From CAYJLW01 sp964370965 (GTDB lineage Bacteria > Actinomycetota > Acidimicrobiia > UBA2766): a stretch of DNA of 10,975 nt. The position numbers and the translations under genes are program-made. Numbering within the stretch: position 1 is the first letter of the stretch; each line of letters opens with the position of its first letter. The stretch is from NCBI GenBank assembly GCA_964370965.1, contig CAYJLW010000111.1, positions 1 through 10,975 on the forward strand, read 5' to 3'. The notes beneath the pieces were generated by a model. That model was not told the DNA's origin. It did not search any database and saw only the letters and a list, made by a program, of their open reading frames with translations. Shown here one piece after another: positions 1 to 7,149 of the stretch.

Positions 1-263
1 ACTCTGAGGTCGAGCTGGGCGGTGTGGACGAGGGAGCGGGCCGTGTCCGGGGGCCGGCCCTCCTTGGGCGCGGCGGGGGCCCCGGCGACGTCTGCGGCGG
101 GGGCGGCGCCGGGGACGGGAGCGCCTGCCCGGCCGGCCTCGGGAACGGAGGCCTTGTCCGCGTTGTCGCTGCTGCATCCGGTGGCGGACAAGGCGAGCAC
201 ACCGAGCAGGACGGCGAGGGGCAGGAGAAGCGTGCTGCGGAGGGCTCGGGAGGGGCGCGACAT
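1..263 (-). CDS. Secreted lipoprotein, N-terminal part (possibly DUF4349 family), truncated by window edge
   Basis: Reading the minus strand from ATG at 263 gives 87 codons with no stop before the left edge. The first 30 residues form a lipoprotein signal peptide: arginines at 3, 6 and 9, a Leu/Ala/Val-rich core at 12-25, then Ser-Ala-Thr-Gly-Cys with the lipidated Cys at 30. The -3 residue is Ala rather than the usual Leu, so the lipobox is slightly off consensus. Next comes a low-complexity Ala/Pro/Gly linker (about 35-72), then ARSLVHTAQLDLR, which resembles the start of the DUF4349 domain; that assignment rests on a dozen residues and is tentative. An in-frame ATG at 275 would add four residues, but 263 gives the better signal peptide. 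A CATGAT hexamer seven bases before 263 might be a weak -10 of a leaderless start. The gene diverges from uvrC; its function is unknown. Confidence 0.72.
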   Translation of the reverse strand, partial: MSRPSRALRSTLLLPLAVLLGVLALSATGCSSDNADKASVPEAGRAGAPVPGAAPAADVAGAPAAPKEGRPPDTARSLVHTAQLDLR

Positions 264-367
264 CCCGGCAATCATGCCTCATGGAACCGAACTTGTCCCG
301 AATGGGCGCCGCGCTCCTCAGGCTGGGGCGGGGGAGCGCCGCCGCACCCGTCCCCCGGAAGGCACCG

Positions 368-373
368 TATCCT
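368..373 (+). promoter_or_regulatory. Putative -10 box of a leaderless uvrC promoter
   Basis: TATCCT fits the actinobacterial TAnnnT -10 pattern and ends seven bases before GTG at 381, so transcription would start at or next to the start codon. There is no Shine-Dalgarno sequence at normal spacing; the nearest purine run (357-362) is 18 bases away. I see no convincing -35 hexamer. This is an inference from pattern and spacing. Confidence 0.45.
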
Positions 374-380
374 CAGAGCC

Positions 381-2321
381 GTGGTGGCCAGGCCCGACAC
401 CCCGATCCCGGACGCGCCCGGTGCCTACCTGTTCAGGGACGCCGAGGGCCGGGTGCTGTACGTGGGGAAGGCGAAGTCTCTGCGGTCGCGCCTGGGGAAC
501 TACTTCGGGGCGGGTGTGGGGCCCCGCACGGCGGCGATGGTGGAGGCCGCGGACAGCGTCGAGTGGGTGCTCGCCAACGGCGAGGTCGAGGCGCTCATGC
601 TGGAGTACTCCCTCATCAAGGAGCACCGGCCGCGCTTCAACGTCCGGCTCCGCGACGACAAGAGCTACCCGTACCTCGCCGTGACCCTGGACCAGCACTG
701 GCCCCGGCCGATGGTGGTGCGGGGCCGCAAACGCAAGGGGGTGCGCTACTTCGGCCCCTACGCCCACGCCTACGCGATCCGGGACACCCTCGACCTCCTC
801 CTGCGCACCTTCCCGGTACGCACCTGCAGCGACGGCAAGTTCGAGCGCCACGAGCGGCTCGGGCGCCCCTGCCTCTACTTCCACATCGAGCGCTGCGCCG
901 GCCCCTGCGTGGGAGCGATCGACAAGGCCGCCTACGACCGCCTCGTGGTCGAGCTCGTGGAGTTCCTGGACGGCCGCCACGCTCCCGTGACGGACCGCCT
1001 CGACAAGGAGATGCACGCCGCCGCCGAGGCCCTCGAGTTCGAGCGCGCAGCGCGCGTCCGGGACCAACTCGACCTGGTGCGAAAGGCGATCGCCCGCCAG
1101 CAGGCCGTCACCGACCCTCGTGAGGACGTCGACGTGGTGGGCATCGCCGAGGACGACCTCGAGGCGGCCGTGCAGGTGTTCTTCGTGCGCGGCGGCCGGA
1201 TCACGGGGCGCAGGGGCTTCGTGGTCGACAAGGTGGCGGATCTCGCTCCGGACGAGCTCGTCGGCGAGATCCTCCTCGACCTCTACGGTGACGCCGACGA
1301 CGTGCCCCGCACCGTGCTCGTGCCCACGGAACCGGCGGGGGTCGAGTCCCTCGAGGCCCTCCTCACGCAACGGAGGACGGTGGTCGCGGGAACGGTCGCT
1401 TTGCCCCCCGACACCGGGATCGCCCTCACGACGGGCGACCCGGGGACCGCCAACTACCCGGCGACGCGCCGTCGGGGAGGCCGCGTCCGTGTCCGGGTGC
1501 CCCAGCGGGGCGAGCGCCGCCGGCTGCTCGACACTGTTACCCGCAACGCCCGGCAGGCCTTCACGACACACCGCATGAAGCGACACGGCGACCACAACGC
1601 CCGGGCGCGGGCCCTCACGGACCTCCAGGCCCAGCTCGGCCTCCCGGAGGCCCCGCTGCGCATCGAGTGCTTCGACGTCTCCCAGGTGCAGGGGGCCCAG
1701 CCTGTTGCGTCCATGGTCGTCTTCGAGGACGGGACGGCGAAGAAGTCGGACTACCGGCGTTTCGCCATCAAGACCGTCGCCGGCCAGGACGACTTCGCGA
1801 TGATGCGGGAGGCGCTCACGCGCCGCTTCGCGGCGTACCTGAGCGAGCGCGAGGAGGGTGCGAAGGGGAGCGGACGCTTCTCCTACGCTCCGGGGCTGCT
1901 GCTCGTCGACGGGGGGAAGGGGCAGTTGAACGTCGCGGTGGACGTGCTCGAGTCGCTCGGCCTCCACGCGGCGATCCCGGTGGCCGGTCTGGCGAAGCGC
2001 TTCGAGGACGTGTTCGTTCCCGGCCAGGCCGACCCGGTGGTGCTGCCCCGGGGGGCGGACAGCCTCTACCTCCTGCAGGCAGTCCGCGACGAGGCGCACC
2101 GCTTCGCCGTGAGCTACCACCGGGGCCGGCGCTCGAAGGCGATGGTGGCATCCGTCCTCGACGACGTCCCGGGCCTCGGCCCGCAGCGCCGCCGGGCACT
2201 CCTCGGGCGTTTCGGGTCCGTGAAGCGGATCCGGGCGGCGAGCCCTGAGGAGATCGCCGCCACCCCCGGTCTGCCCGCTACCGTGGCGGCCGCCGTCCAC
2301 GAGAGGCTCCAAAGACCATGA
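381..2321 (+). CDS. uvrC: Excinuclease ABC subunit C (UvrC)
   Basis: UvrC is the nuclease of nucleotide excision repair, cutting on both sides of a lesion marked by UvrA-UvrB in the cytoplasm. The 646-residue product is within the usual family range and has all domains in order. The N-terminal GIY-YIG nuclease has GAY at 14-16 and YVG at 27-29. A four-cysteine cluster follows, C149-x14-C164-x7-C172-x3-C176, matching the reported UvrC Fe-S site. A UVR motif that contacts UvrB lies at about 207-243. The RNase H-like 5' nuclease has Asp432 (FDVS), Asp510 (VDGGKGQ), Asp570 and His573 (DEAHRF), and a C-terminal helix-hairpin-helix (VPGLG) follows. The frame is open far upstream, but family similarity begins at the tandem GTG codons 381/384, just after a -10 box, so I chose 381; 384 is equally possible. 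Its stop overlaps the rapZ start (ATGA). Confidence 0.97.
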   Translation: MVARPDTPIPDAPGAYLFRDAEGRVLYVGKAKSLRSRLGNYFGAGVGPRTAAMVEAADSVEWVLANGEVEALMLEYSLIKEHRPRFNVRLRDDKSYPYLAVTLDQHWPRPMVVRGRKRKGVRYFGPYAHAYAIRDTLDLLLRTFPVRTCSDGKFERHERLGRPCLYFHIERCAGPCVGAIDKAAYDRLVVELVEFLDGRHAPVTDRLDKEMHAAAEALEFERAARVRDQLDLVRKAIARQQAVTDPREDVDVVGIAEDDLEAAVQVFFVRGGRITGRRGFVVDKVADLAPDELVGEILLDLYGDADDVPRTVLVPTEPAGVESLEALLTQRRTVVAGTVALPPDTGIALTTGDPGTANYPATRRRGGRVRVRVPQRGERRRLLDTVTRNARQAFTTHRMKRHGDHNARARALTDLQAQLGLPEAPLRIECFDVSQVQGAQPVASMVVFEDGTAKKSDYRRFAIKTVAGQDDFAMMREALTRRFAAYLSEREEGAKGSGRFSYAPGLLLVDGGKGQLNVAVDVLESLGLHAAIPVAGLAKRFEDVFVPGQADPVVLPRGADSLYLLQAVRDEAHRFAVSYHRGRRSKAMVASVLDDVPGLGPQRRRALLGRFGSVKRIRAASPEEIAATPGLPATVAAAVHERLQRP

Positions 2322-3238
2322 GAGCGAACGAGGGGACCGGGACCGAAACGGCTGCCGCGAGCGAGAGCGCCGCGTCGCCGAAGCCGTCGCCGCAGGAGGT
2401 CGTGATCATCACGGGTCTCTCGGGCGCCGGCCGTTCCACGGCGGCGAACGCCCTGGAGGACATCGGGTTCTTCGTGATCGACAACATGCCGGCGTCGCTC
2501 ATCCCCAGGGTGATCGATCTCGCCGACACCTCCATGGAACAGCGTGTCTGCTTCGGCTGCGACGTCCGCAGCCGGCGCTTCTTCGAGCTCCTCGACGCTT
2601 CGGTCACCGAGTTGCACGAGCGCCAGATCGACCCCAGGATCGTGTTCTGCGAGGCGTCCGACGAGGTGCTCCTGCGCCGCTTCGAAGAGAGCCGGCGGCC
2701 GCACCCCTTGGCGTCCGCCGGTGGGGTCGCCGCCGGGATCCGCCAGGAGCGGGAGATGCTCGGCGCCCTGAAGGCCCGCGCCGACCTCATCATCGACACC
2801 TCGGACCTGAACCCGCACGAGCTCCGGGAGAAGGTGAAGACGTTCTTCTCGGGGGACAGCGGAGCCTCGCTGAAGGTGGCGGTGCAGAGCTTCGGGTTCA
2901 AGAGGGGGGCGCCCAGGGACGCCGACATCGTCCTCGACGTGCGCTTCCTGCCCAACCCACACTGGGTCGAGAAGCTCCGCCCCCTGCCCGGCACGTCGGA
3001 GGCAGTCACCGAGTTCGTCATGGACCAGTTCGAGGCGCGCCGGTTCCTCGAGATCACCGAGGAGCTGCTCGACTTCCTCCTGCCGCAGTACGTGAAGGAG
3101 GGCAAGAGCTACCTCACGATCGCCATCGGCTGCACCGGCGGCCACCACCGTTCCGTGGTCCTGGGGGAGGAGATCGCCGCCCACATCCGTGACGCCGGGT
3201 ATCCGGTGACGCTCACCCACCGGGACCTCCGCCAGTGA
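2318..3238 (+). CDS. rapZ: RapZ/YvcJ-family nucleotide-binding protein
   Basis: This P-loop protein binds ATP/GTP. In E. coli RapZ is an RNA adaptor controlling glucosamine-6-phosphate synthase; in Gram-positives the equivalent is YvcJ, whose role is less clear, so the E. coli function should not be assumed. The 306 residues include a Walker A at 33-41 (GLSGAGRST; Arg replaces the usual Lys, as I recall from mycobacterial homologues), the LEDIGFFVIDNMP block at 46-58, EASDEVLLRRFEESRR at 112-127, the SFGFKRG and DVRFLPNPHW blocks at 191-217, and the C-terminal GCTGGHHRSV at 271-280. About 25 low-complexity residues precede the domain. The ATG overlaps the uvrC stop by four bases; GAGAGG at 2301-2306 lies 11 bases upstream and may serve as a ribosome site. 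The stop in turn overlaps the yvcK start, so the three genes are translationally coupled. Confidence 0.95.
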   Translation: MRANEGTGTETAAASESAASPKPSPQEVVIITGLSGAGRSTAANALEDIGFFVIDNMPASLIPRVIDLADTSMEQRVCFGCDVRSRRFFELLDASVTELHERQIDPRIVFCEASDEVLLRRFEESRRPHPLASAGGVAAGIRQEREMLGALKARADLIIDTSDLNPHELREKVKTFFSGDSGASLKVAVQSFGFKRGAPRDADIVLDVRFLPNPHWVEKLRPLPGTSEAVTEFVMDQFEARRFLEITEELLDFLLPQYVKEGKSYLTIAIGCTGGHHRSVVLGEEIAAHIRDAGYPVTLTHRDLRQ

Positions 3239-4155
3239 AGGTCGTGGCCCTCGGGGGCGGCCACGGGATGGCGGCGGCGATCGGGGCCCTGCGTCGTCTC
3301 ACGCCCCGGATCACGGCGGTGGTGAGCGTGGCCGACGACGGCGGGTCCTCGGGGCGCCTCGTCGCCCAGCTCGGCGTCACGCCGCCGGGCGACGCCCGCC
3401 GCTGCCTGCTCGCCCTCGCCGAGGGGGGCGAGCTGGCCGAGCTCTTCGACTACCGGTTCAAGAGCGGGGAGCTCGCGGGCCACGCCCTCGGAAACCTCAT
3501 CCTCGCCGCCCTCGAGGACGAGCTGGGCGACTTCAGAACCGCTCTGGAGCGGGCCGGCGGCCTCCTCGGCTGTGTGGGCCGGGTCGTGCCGGCGTCCGCC
3601 GACCGCATCCGCCTCGTTGCCGACGTGGGGGGCGTGGGCAGGGTGAAGGGCCAGTCCGTGCTCTCGCGGACGCCGGGGATCCGCCGTCTCCTCCTCGACC
3701 CCCCGGACCCGGCCGCGGACCGGGCGGCGCTGGCGGCGATCGCCGAGGCCGAGCTCGTCGTGATCGGGCCGGGCAGCCTCTTCACGTCGCTTCTGCCCGT
3801 TGTGTGCATCCCGGACGTCCGGGCGGCGCTGGAGGCGGCCCCAGGGCGGAAGGTGTTCGTGTGCAACCTCACGGCGCAGGCGGGCGAGACCCAGGACCTC
3901 GACGCCGCCGGCCACCTCCAGGTCCTCCTCGACCACGCCGGCGCCGACACCGTGGACGTGATGCTCGTGAACAACGCGCCCGTGGCTGTGGGCCCGGGGC
4001 TCTCCGTTCCCGGGGGCGTCCCGGCCGGGGTGGAGCTCCTGGCGGCACACGTGGCGGCGGACCAGGGCGCCGTCCACGACCCGGCACGCCTCGCCGCGGC
4101 CCTGCAGGCCTGTACCCGCCGAGCGCGCCGCTTCGGTGGTGGCGCCGGGCGGTGA
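3235..4155 (+). CDS. yvcK: YvcK/CofD-like protein (gluconeogenesis factor family)
   Basis: YvcK-family proteins bind UDP-sugars in Gram-positives and are needed for growth on gluconeogenic carbon sources and for normal envelope synthesis; they share a fold with CofD (LPPG transferase). The 306-residue product has the N-terminal glycine loop GGGHG at 7-11, then SVADDGGSSGRL, PPGDARRCLLALAE, FDYRFKSGELAGHALGN, GPGSLFTSLLPV and CNLTAQAGETQDL, all family blocks in the expected order. The start is GTG at 3235, overlapping the rapZ stop (GTGA). No clear Shine-Dalgarno is present, so translation probably depends on coupling. In Actinobacteria whiA normally comes next; here a 142-base gap and a molybdoenzyme follow instead. 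It is too short and in the wrong context for a dedicated F420 CofD, so YvcK is preferred. Confidence 0.93.
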   Translation: MKVVALGGGHGMAAAIGALRRLTPRITAVVSVADDGGSSGRLVAQLGVTPPGDARRCLLALAEGGELAELFDYRFKSGELAGHALGNLILAALEDELGDFRTALERAGGLLGCVGRVVPASADRIRLVADVGGVGRVKGQSVLSRTPGIRRLLLDPPDPAADRAALAAIAEAELVVIGPGSLFTSLLPVVCIPDVRAALEAAPGRKVFVCNLTAQAGETQDLDAAGHLQVLLDHAGADTVDVMLVNNAPVAVGPGLSVPGGVPAGVELLAAHVAADQGAVHDPARLAAALQACTRRARRFGGGAGR

Positions 4156-4185
4156 CGCCCGCCCGGACGCGCGTGGATGGCGCGC
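4146..4185 (+). terminator. Two GC hairpins after yvcK, possible weak terminator
   Basis: CGGGCG (4146-4151) pairs with CGCCCG (4156-4161) around a GTGA loop that contains the yvcK stop codon. A second stem, GCGCG (4169-4173) with CGCGC (4181-4185), follows. Neither is followed by a T run, so intrinsic termination is uncertain. At this base composition short GC stems also arise by chance. Confidence 0.3.
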
Positions 4186-4208
4186 CGTTGCCCGTCTGAC
4201 GGTCATTG

Positions 4209-4224
4209 GGACACCTCGCTGTCC
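4209..4224 (+). promoter_or_regulatory. Dyad GGACA-N6-TGTCC upstream of the molybdoenzyme gene
   Basis: A perfect five-base inverted repeat with a six-base spacer (GGACA CCTCGC TGTCC) lies in the 142-base yvcK-molybdoenzyme gap, about 40 bases before the candidate -10. It could be an operator half-site pair or a small RNA hairpin. It does not match the FNR or NarL consensus that I know. No second copy was seen near the other promoters in the window. Confidence 0.25.
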
Positions 4225-4261
4225 TCCGGTGGCCGCTGGTCCCCCGGGCGGGCGGAGCGGG

Positions 4262-4267
4262 TAGCTT
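4262..4267 (+). promoter_or_regulatory. Candidate -10 box for the molybdoenzyme gene
   Basis: TAGCTT fits TAnnnT and would give a leader of roughly 23 bases holding the strong ribosome site GGAGGA (4288-4293). No -35 match is visible at the usual distance. It implies that the gene can be transcribed independently of the uvrC operon, but the evidence is one hexamer. Confidence 0.3.
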
Positions 4268-4297
4268 CGCGTCCACTCTGAGCCTGCGGAGGACAAC

Positions 4298-7099
4298 GTG
4301 ACCAGCACACACCATCCCGTCTCGCGGAGCCGCACCGACGCCGTCCGGTCGGGGGAGGGCGGCTACCGGGAGCGCTGGGCATGGGACGAGGTGAAGTGGG
4401 CGTCCCACTGCATCGACTGCTACCCGGGGAACTGCCCGATGCGTGTCTACGTCAAGGACGGCGAGGTCGTCCGCGAGGAGTCGGCGGGCACGTTCCCGAT
4501 CGTGCAGGACGGCGTGCCCGACATGAACCCGATGGGCTGCCAGAAGGGCGTGGGCTGGACCCGCCTTCTCGACGGCAAGGAACGCATCCTGTACCCGCTG
4601 CGTCGCGCGGGGGAGCGGGGCGAGGGTAAGTGGGAGCGGATCACCTGGGACGAGGCCGCCACCGAGATCGCCGACGCCATCCTCGACGCCCAGGAGGAGG
4701 TCGGCCCGGAGTCGATCGTCGCCCCCTCGGGCTGCAACCTGGGGACGCTCGCCCTCGCCGGCCGGGGCAAGTTCATGCAGCTGGCCGGCGGCCTCACGAC
4801 CGACCTGAACGCCGAGATGCACGACTTCGCCGTGGGCCACTACATGACGTGGGGCACCTTCGACCCGGTGAGCTCCATCGACGACTGGTTCCACTCCGGG
4901 GTGTTCCTGATCTGGTTCGGCAACCCCGCCTACACCCGGATCCCGCACTGCCACTTCATCGCCGAGGCCCGCTACCGGGGTTGCGAGGTGTACACGATCG
5001 CCCCGGACGTGAGCCCGTCCGCCGTGCATGCGGACTACCACCTCCCGGTGCGCCCCGGCAGCGACGCCGCCCTCGCCCTGGCGATGTGCCGGGTCGTGAT
5101 CGACGAGGGACTCGTGGACGAGGCGTTCGTGCGCGAGCAGACGGACCTCCCCCTCCTCGTCGACCCCGCGACGCGGCGCTACCTCCGCGAGAGCGACGTC
5201 ACCGAGGGCGGCAGCGACGAGCAGTTCTACTCGTGGGACGCGGCGGCTGCCGCCCCCGTGGCCGCCCCCCGGGGCACGCTGCGCTGGGGGGACGCGACCC
5301 CGGCGCTGGAGGGGACGTTCACGGTGGAGACGCTCGACGGGCCCCGCGAGGTGACCACCGTGTTCTCCCTCATGCGGGAACGCCTCGCCGAGTACACGCC
5401 GGAGCACGCCGCCGGCCTTTGCGGGCTCGGGGCACAGGACGTCGTGGACCTCGCCCGCAAGATCGCGGCCCGGCCCACGAACATCCTGGGCTCGCTGAAC
5501 CAGGCGTCCAAGCACTACCACGGCGACCTCATCGAGCGTGCCCAGATCCTCCTCCTCGCCCTCACGGGGAACTGGGGGAAGCACGGCGCCGGGATGCGCG
5601 CCTGGGGGGCGGGCTACTTCGACGGGATGATGACCTTCGCCCTCAAGACGCAGCGGGGGCCCACGGACGTGTCGATGATCCTGGACTTCCGTGACGTCGC
5701 CCTGCAGACGGCGATGAGCCAGGACCCCACCATCACCGAGAAGCTCTGGTCGATCCAGTCCGCCCAGGGGGGCCTCGCCGCCGCGGCGAGCTGGGGGTTT
5801 GTGCCCCCGGCGTTCCTCTGGTACCGCTTCGCCGGCTACAAGGACGCTTGGGAACGGGCCGAGTGGCACGACCCGTCCATGGAGCGCCCCTTCGCCGAGT
5901 ACTTCCGCGAGGCCGTCGACAAGGGCTGGTGGGACGGCGCCGACTACCCGCACGAGGACCAGCCGCCCCGCGTCCTCATCGAGTGCGGCGGCAACGTCCT
6001 GCGCCGCACCCGGGGCGGCACGAAGATGCTCCTCGAGCACCTCTGGCCGGAACTGAAGATGGTGGCCACCTTCGAGGTGCGCATGAGCGCGACGGCGGCG
6101 TACTCGGACATCGTCCTGCCCGTCTCCCAGCAGTACGAGAAGATCGGCTTCGGGATCCCCAGCAGCCACGTCATGAACCTCACCTTCTGCGACAAGGCCG
6201 TGGAGCCGCCGGGGGAGTGCCTCGACGAGTGGGAGGCGTTCCGCCGCGTCGCCGAGAAGATCCAGGAGCGTGCGCAGGCCCGGGGTGTCACGACGGTCAC
6301 CGACAGCCAGGGACGCACGTTCAACATGGCGGCGTTCCACGACACGTACACGGCGAACGGCCTCTGGACGGATCCGGAGACGATCGTGGACGAGATGCTG
6401 CGCGACACCGCCCTCATCGGGACCGTCCCGCCGGACGCCAGCCTCGACGACGTCCGCCAGAAGGGCCACTACCGCTGGCAGGGACTCGGGATCACACCCC
6501 GGGCTCTCGGCCAGGCCACCGACCCGGCGCCGGACGAGACTTTCACGCCGTTCCGCAAGCACGTCGAGGACGGTGAGCCGTACCCCACGCTCACGCGGCG
6601 GGCGCAGTTCCTCATCGACCACCCCTGGTTCATCGAGGCCGACGAGCACCTGCCCCGCCACAAGGAGCCCCCGGCCTCCGGAGGGGACTACCCGTTCCAG
6701 GTGAGCAGCGGCCACAACCGCTGGAGCATCCACTCGCTGAACACGTCCAACCAGCTCATGCTGGAGACCCACCGGGGGACGCCGCACATCGTGGTGAACC
6801 CCCAGGACGCTGCGGCGATCGGCGTGGCGGACAACGAGATGGTCAGGGTCCACAACGACCAGGGGGAGTTCCGGGTGCCGGTGAAGACCTCGGACTCGGC
6901 CCGGCCCGGCCAAGTGATCATGTACAACGGCTTCGACAACTTCCAGTTCCCGAACTGGGAGGGTCCGAACGACGCCGAGCCCGGGATGGTGAAGTGGCTC
7001 CACCTCGCCGGCGGCTACGGCCACCTGAAGTACTGGTCCACCTGCTGGCAGCCCTGCCCCGTGATGCGCAACACGCGCGTCGGCATCGAGAGAGCCTGA
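4298..7099 (+). CDS. Molybdopterin oxidoreductase, type II DMSO-reductase-like catalytic subunit, orphan
   Basis: The 933-residue protein looks like a Mo-bisPGD catalytic subunit. The N-terminal Fe-S region has His37, Cys38, Cys41, Cys46 and Cys81. The ligand pattern reads H-x3-C-x4-C-x34-C, close to the H-x3-C-x3-C-x34-C of NarG and other type II enzymes but with one extra residue. VYVKDGEV, NPMGCQKG and WERITWDEA follow as expected. Asp176 (HDF) is the candidate Mo ligand. FGNPAYTRIP (about 207-216), VRPGSDAALALAMC (251-264), SDIVLPVSQQYEK (about 603-615) and a C-terminal cofactor-binding domain (about 798-933, with LHLAGGYGHL) complete the fold. Type II relatives include nitrate, selenate and perchlorate reductases and ethylbenzene and dimethylsulfide dehydrogenases; the substrate here cannot be told. 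No Tat signal is seen, so it is probably cytoplasmic. No beta, gamma or chaperone gene adjoins it. The start GTG has GGAGGA four bases upstream. Confidence 0.9.
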   Translation: MTSTHHPVSRSRTDAVRSGEGGYRERWAWDEVKWASHCIDCYPGNCPMRVYVKDGEVVREESAGTFPIVQDGVPDMNPMGCQKGVGWTRLLDGKERILYPLRRAGERGEGKWERITWDEAATEIADAILDAQEEVGPESIVAPSGCNLGTLALAGRGKFMQLAGGLTTDLNAEMHDFAVGHYMTWGTFDPVSSIDDWFHSGVFLIWFGNPAYTRIPHCHFIAEARYRGCEVYTIAPDVSPSAVHADYHLPVRPGSDAALALAMCRVVIDEGLVDEAFVREQTDLPLLVDPATRRYLRESDVTEGGSDEQFYSWDAAAAAPVAAPRGTLRWGDATPALEGTFTVETLDGPREVTTVFSLMRERLAEYTPEHAAGLCGLGAQDVVDLARKIAARPTNILGSLNQASKHYHGDLIERAQILLLALTGNWGKHGAGMRAWGAGYFDGMMTFALKTQRGPTDVSMILDFRDVALQTAMSQDPTITEKLWSIQSAQGGLAAAASWGFVPPAFLWYRFAGYKDAWERAEWHDPSMERPFAEYFREAVDKGWWDGADYPHEDQPPRVLIECGGNVLRRTRGGTKMLLEHLWPELKMVATFEVRMSATAAYSDIVLPVSQQYEKIGFGIPSSHVMNLTFCDKAVEPPGECLDEWEAFRRVAEKIQERAQARGVTTVTDSQGRTFNMAAFHDTYTANGLWTDPETIVDEMLRDTALIGTVPPDASLDDVRQKGHYRWQGLGITPRALGQATDPAPDETFTPFRKHVEDGEPYPTLTRRAQFLIDHPWFIEADEHLPRHKEPPASGGDYPFQVSSGHNRWSIHSLNTSNQLMLETHRGTPHIVVNPQDAAAIGVADNEMVRVHNDQGEFRVPVKTSDSARPGQVIMYNGFDNFQFPNWEGPNDAEPGMVKWLHLAGGYGHLKYWSTCWQPCPVMRNTRVGIERA

Positions 7100-7137
7100 C
7101 CGGCCGCGGCCCCGTGGGAAGTGACGCACGCCGGCGA

Positions 7138-7143
7138 TAGGCT
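7138..7143 (+). promoter_or_regulatory. Putative -10 box of a leaderless promoter for the coiled-coil gene
   Basis: TAGGCT fits TAnnnT and ends six bases before ATG at 7150, which places the transcript start on or beside the start codon. No Shine-Dalgarno sequence precedes the ATG at normal spacing. The arrangement mirrors that of uvrC. No good -35 is visible. Confidence 0.45.
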
Positions 7144-7149
7144 CTTCGC

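Noticed and set aside
24..380. Upstream in-frame extension of uvrC
   Set aside because: It overlaps the divergent lipoprotein gene, is low complexity, and UvrC similarity begins at 381/384 just after a -10 box.
318..2312. Minus-strand open frame opposite uvrC
   Set aside because: UvrC on the plus strand has complete domains; the antisense translation shows no motif.
2414..2440. RapZ P-loop Lys-to-Arg change as a loss of function
   Set aside because: GLSGAGR is, as I recall, the normal form in mycobacterial and related homologues, so it is a lineage trait and not a defect.
7102..7111. Palindrome GGCCGCGGCC after the molybdoenzyme gene as a terminator
   Set aside because: It has almost no loop and no T run; short GC palindromes are common here.
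3869..7129. Very long open frame on the minus strand across yvcK and the molybdoenzyme gene
   Set aside because: It is antisense to genes with clear family motifs; its translation is Arg/Gly/Val/His-rich with no recognisable motif. Long antisense frames are expected at this GC content.
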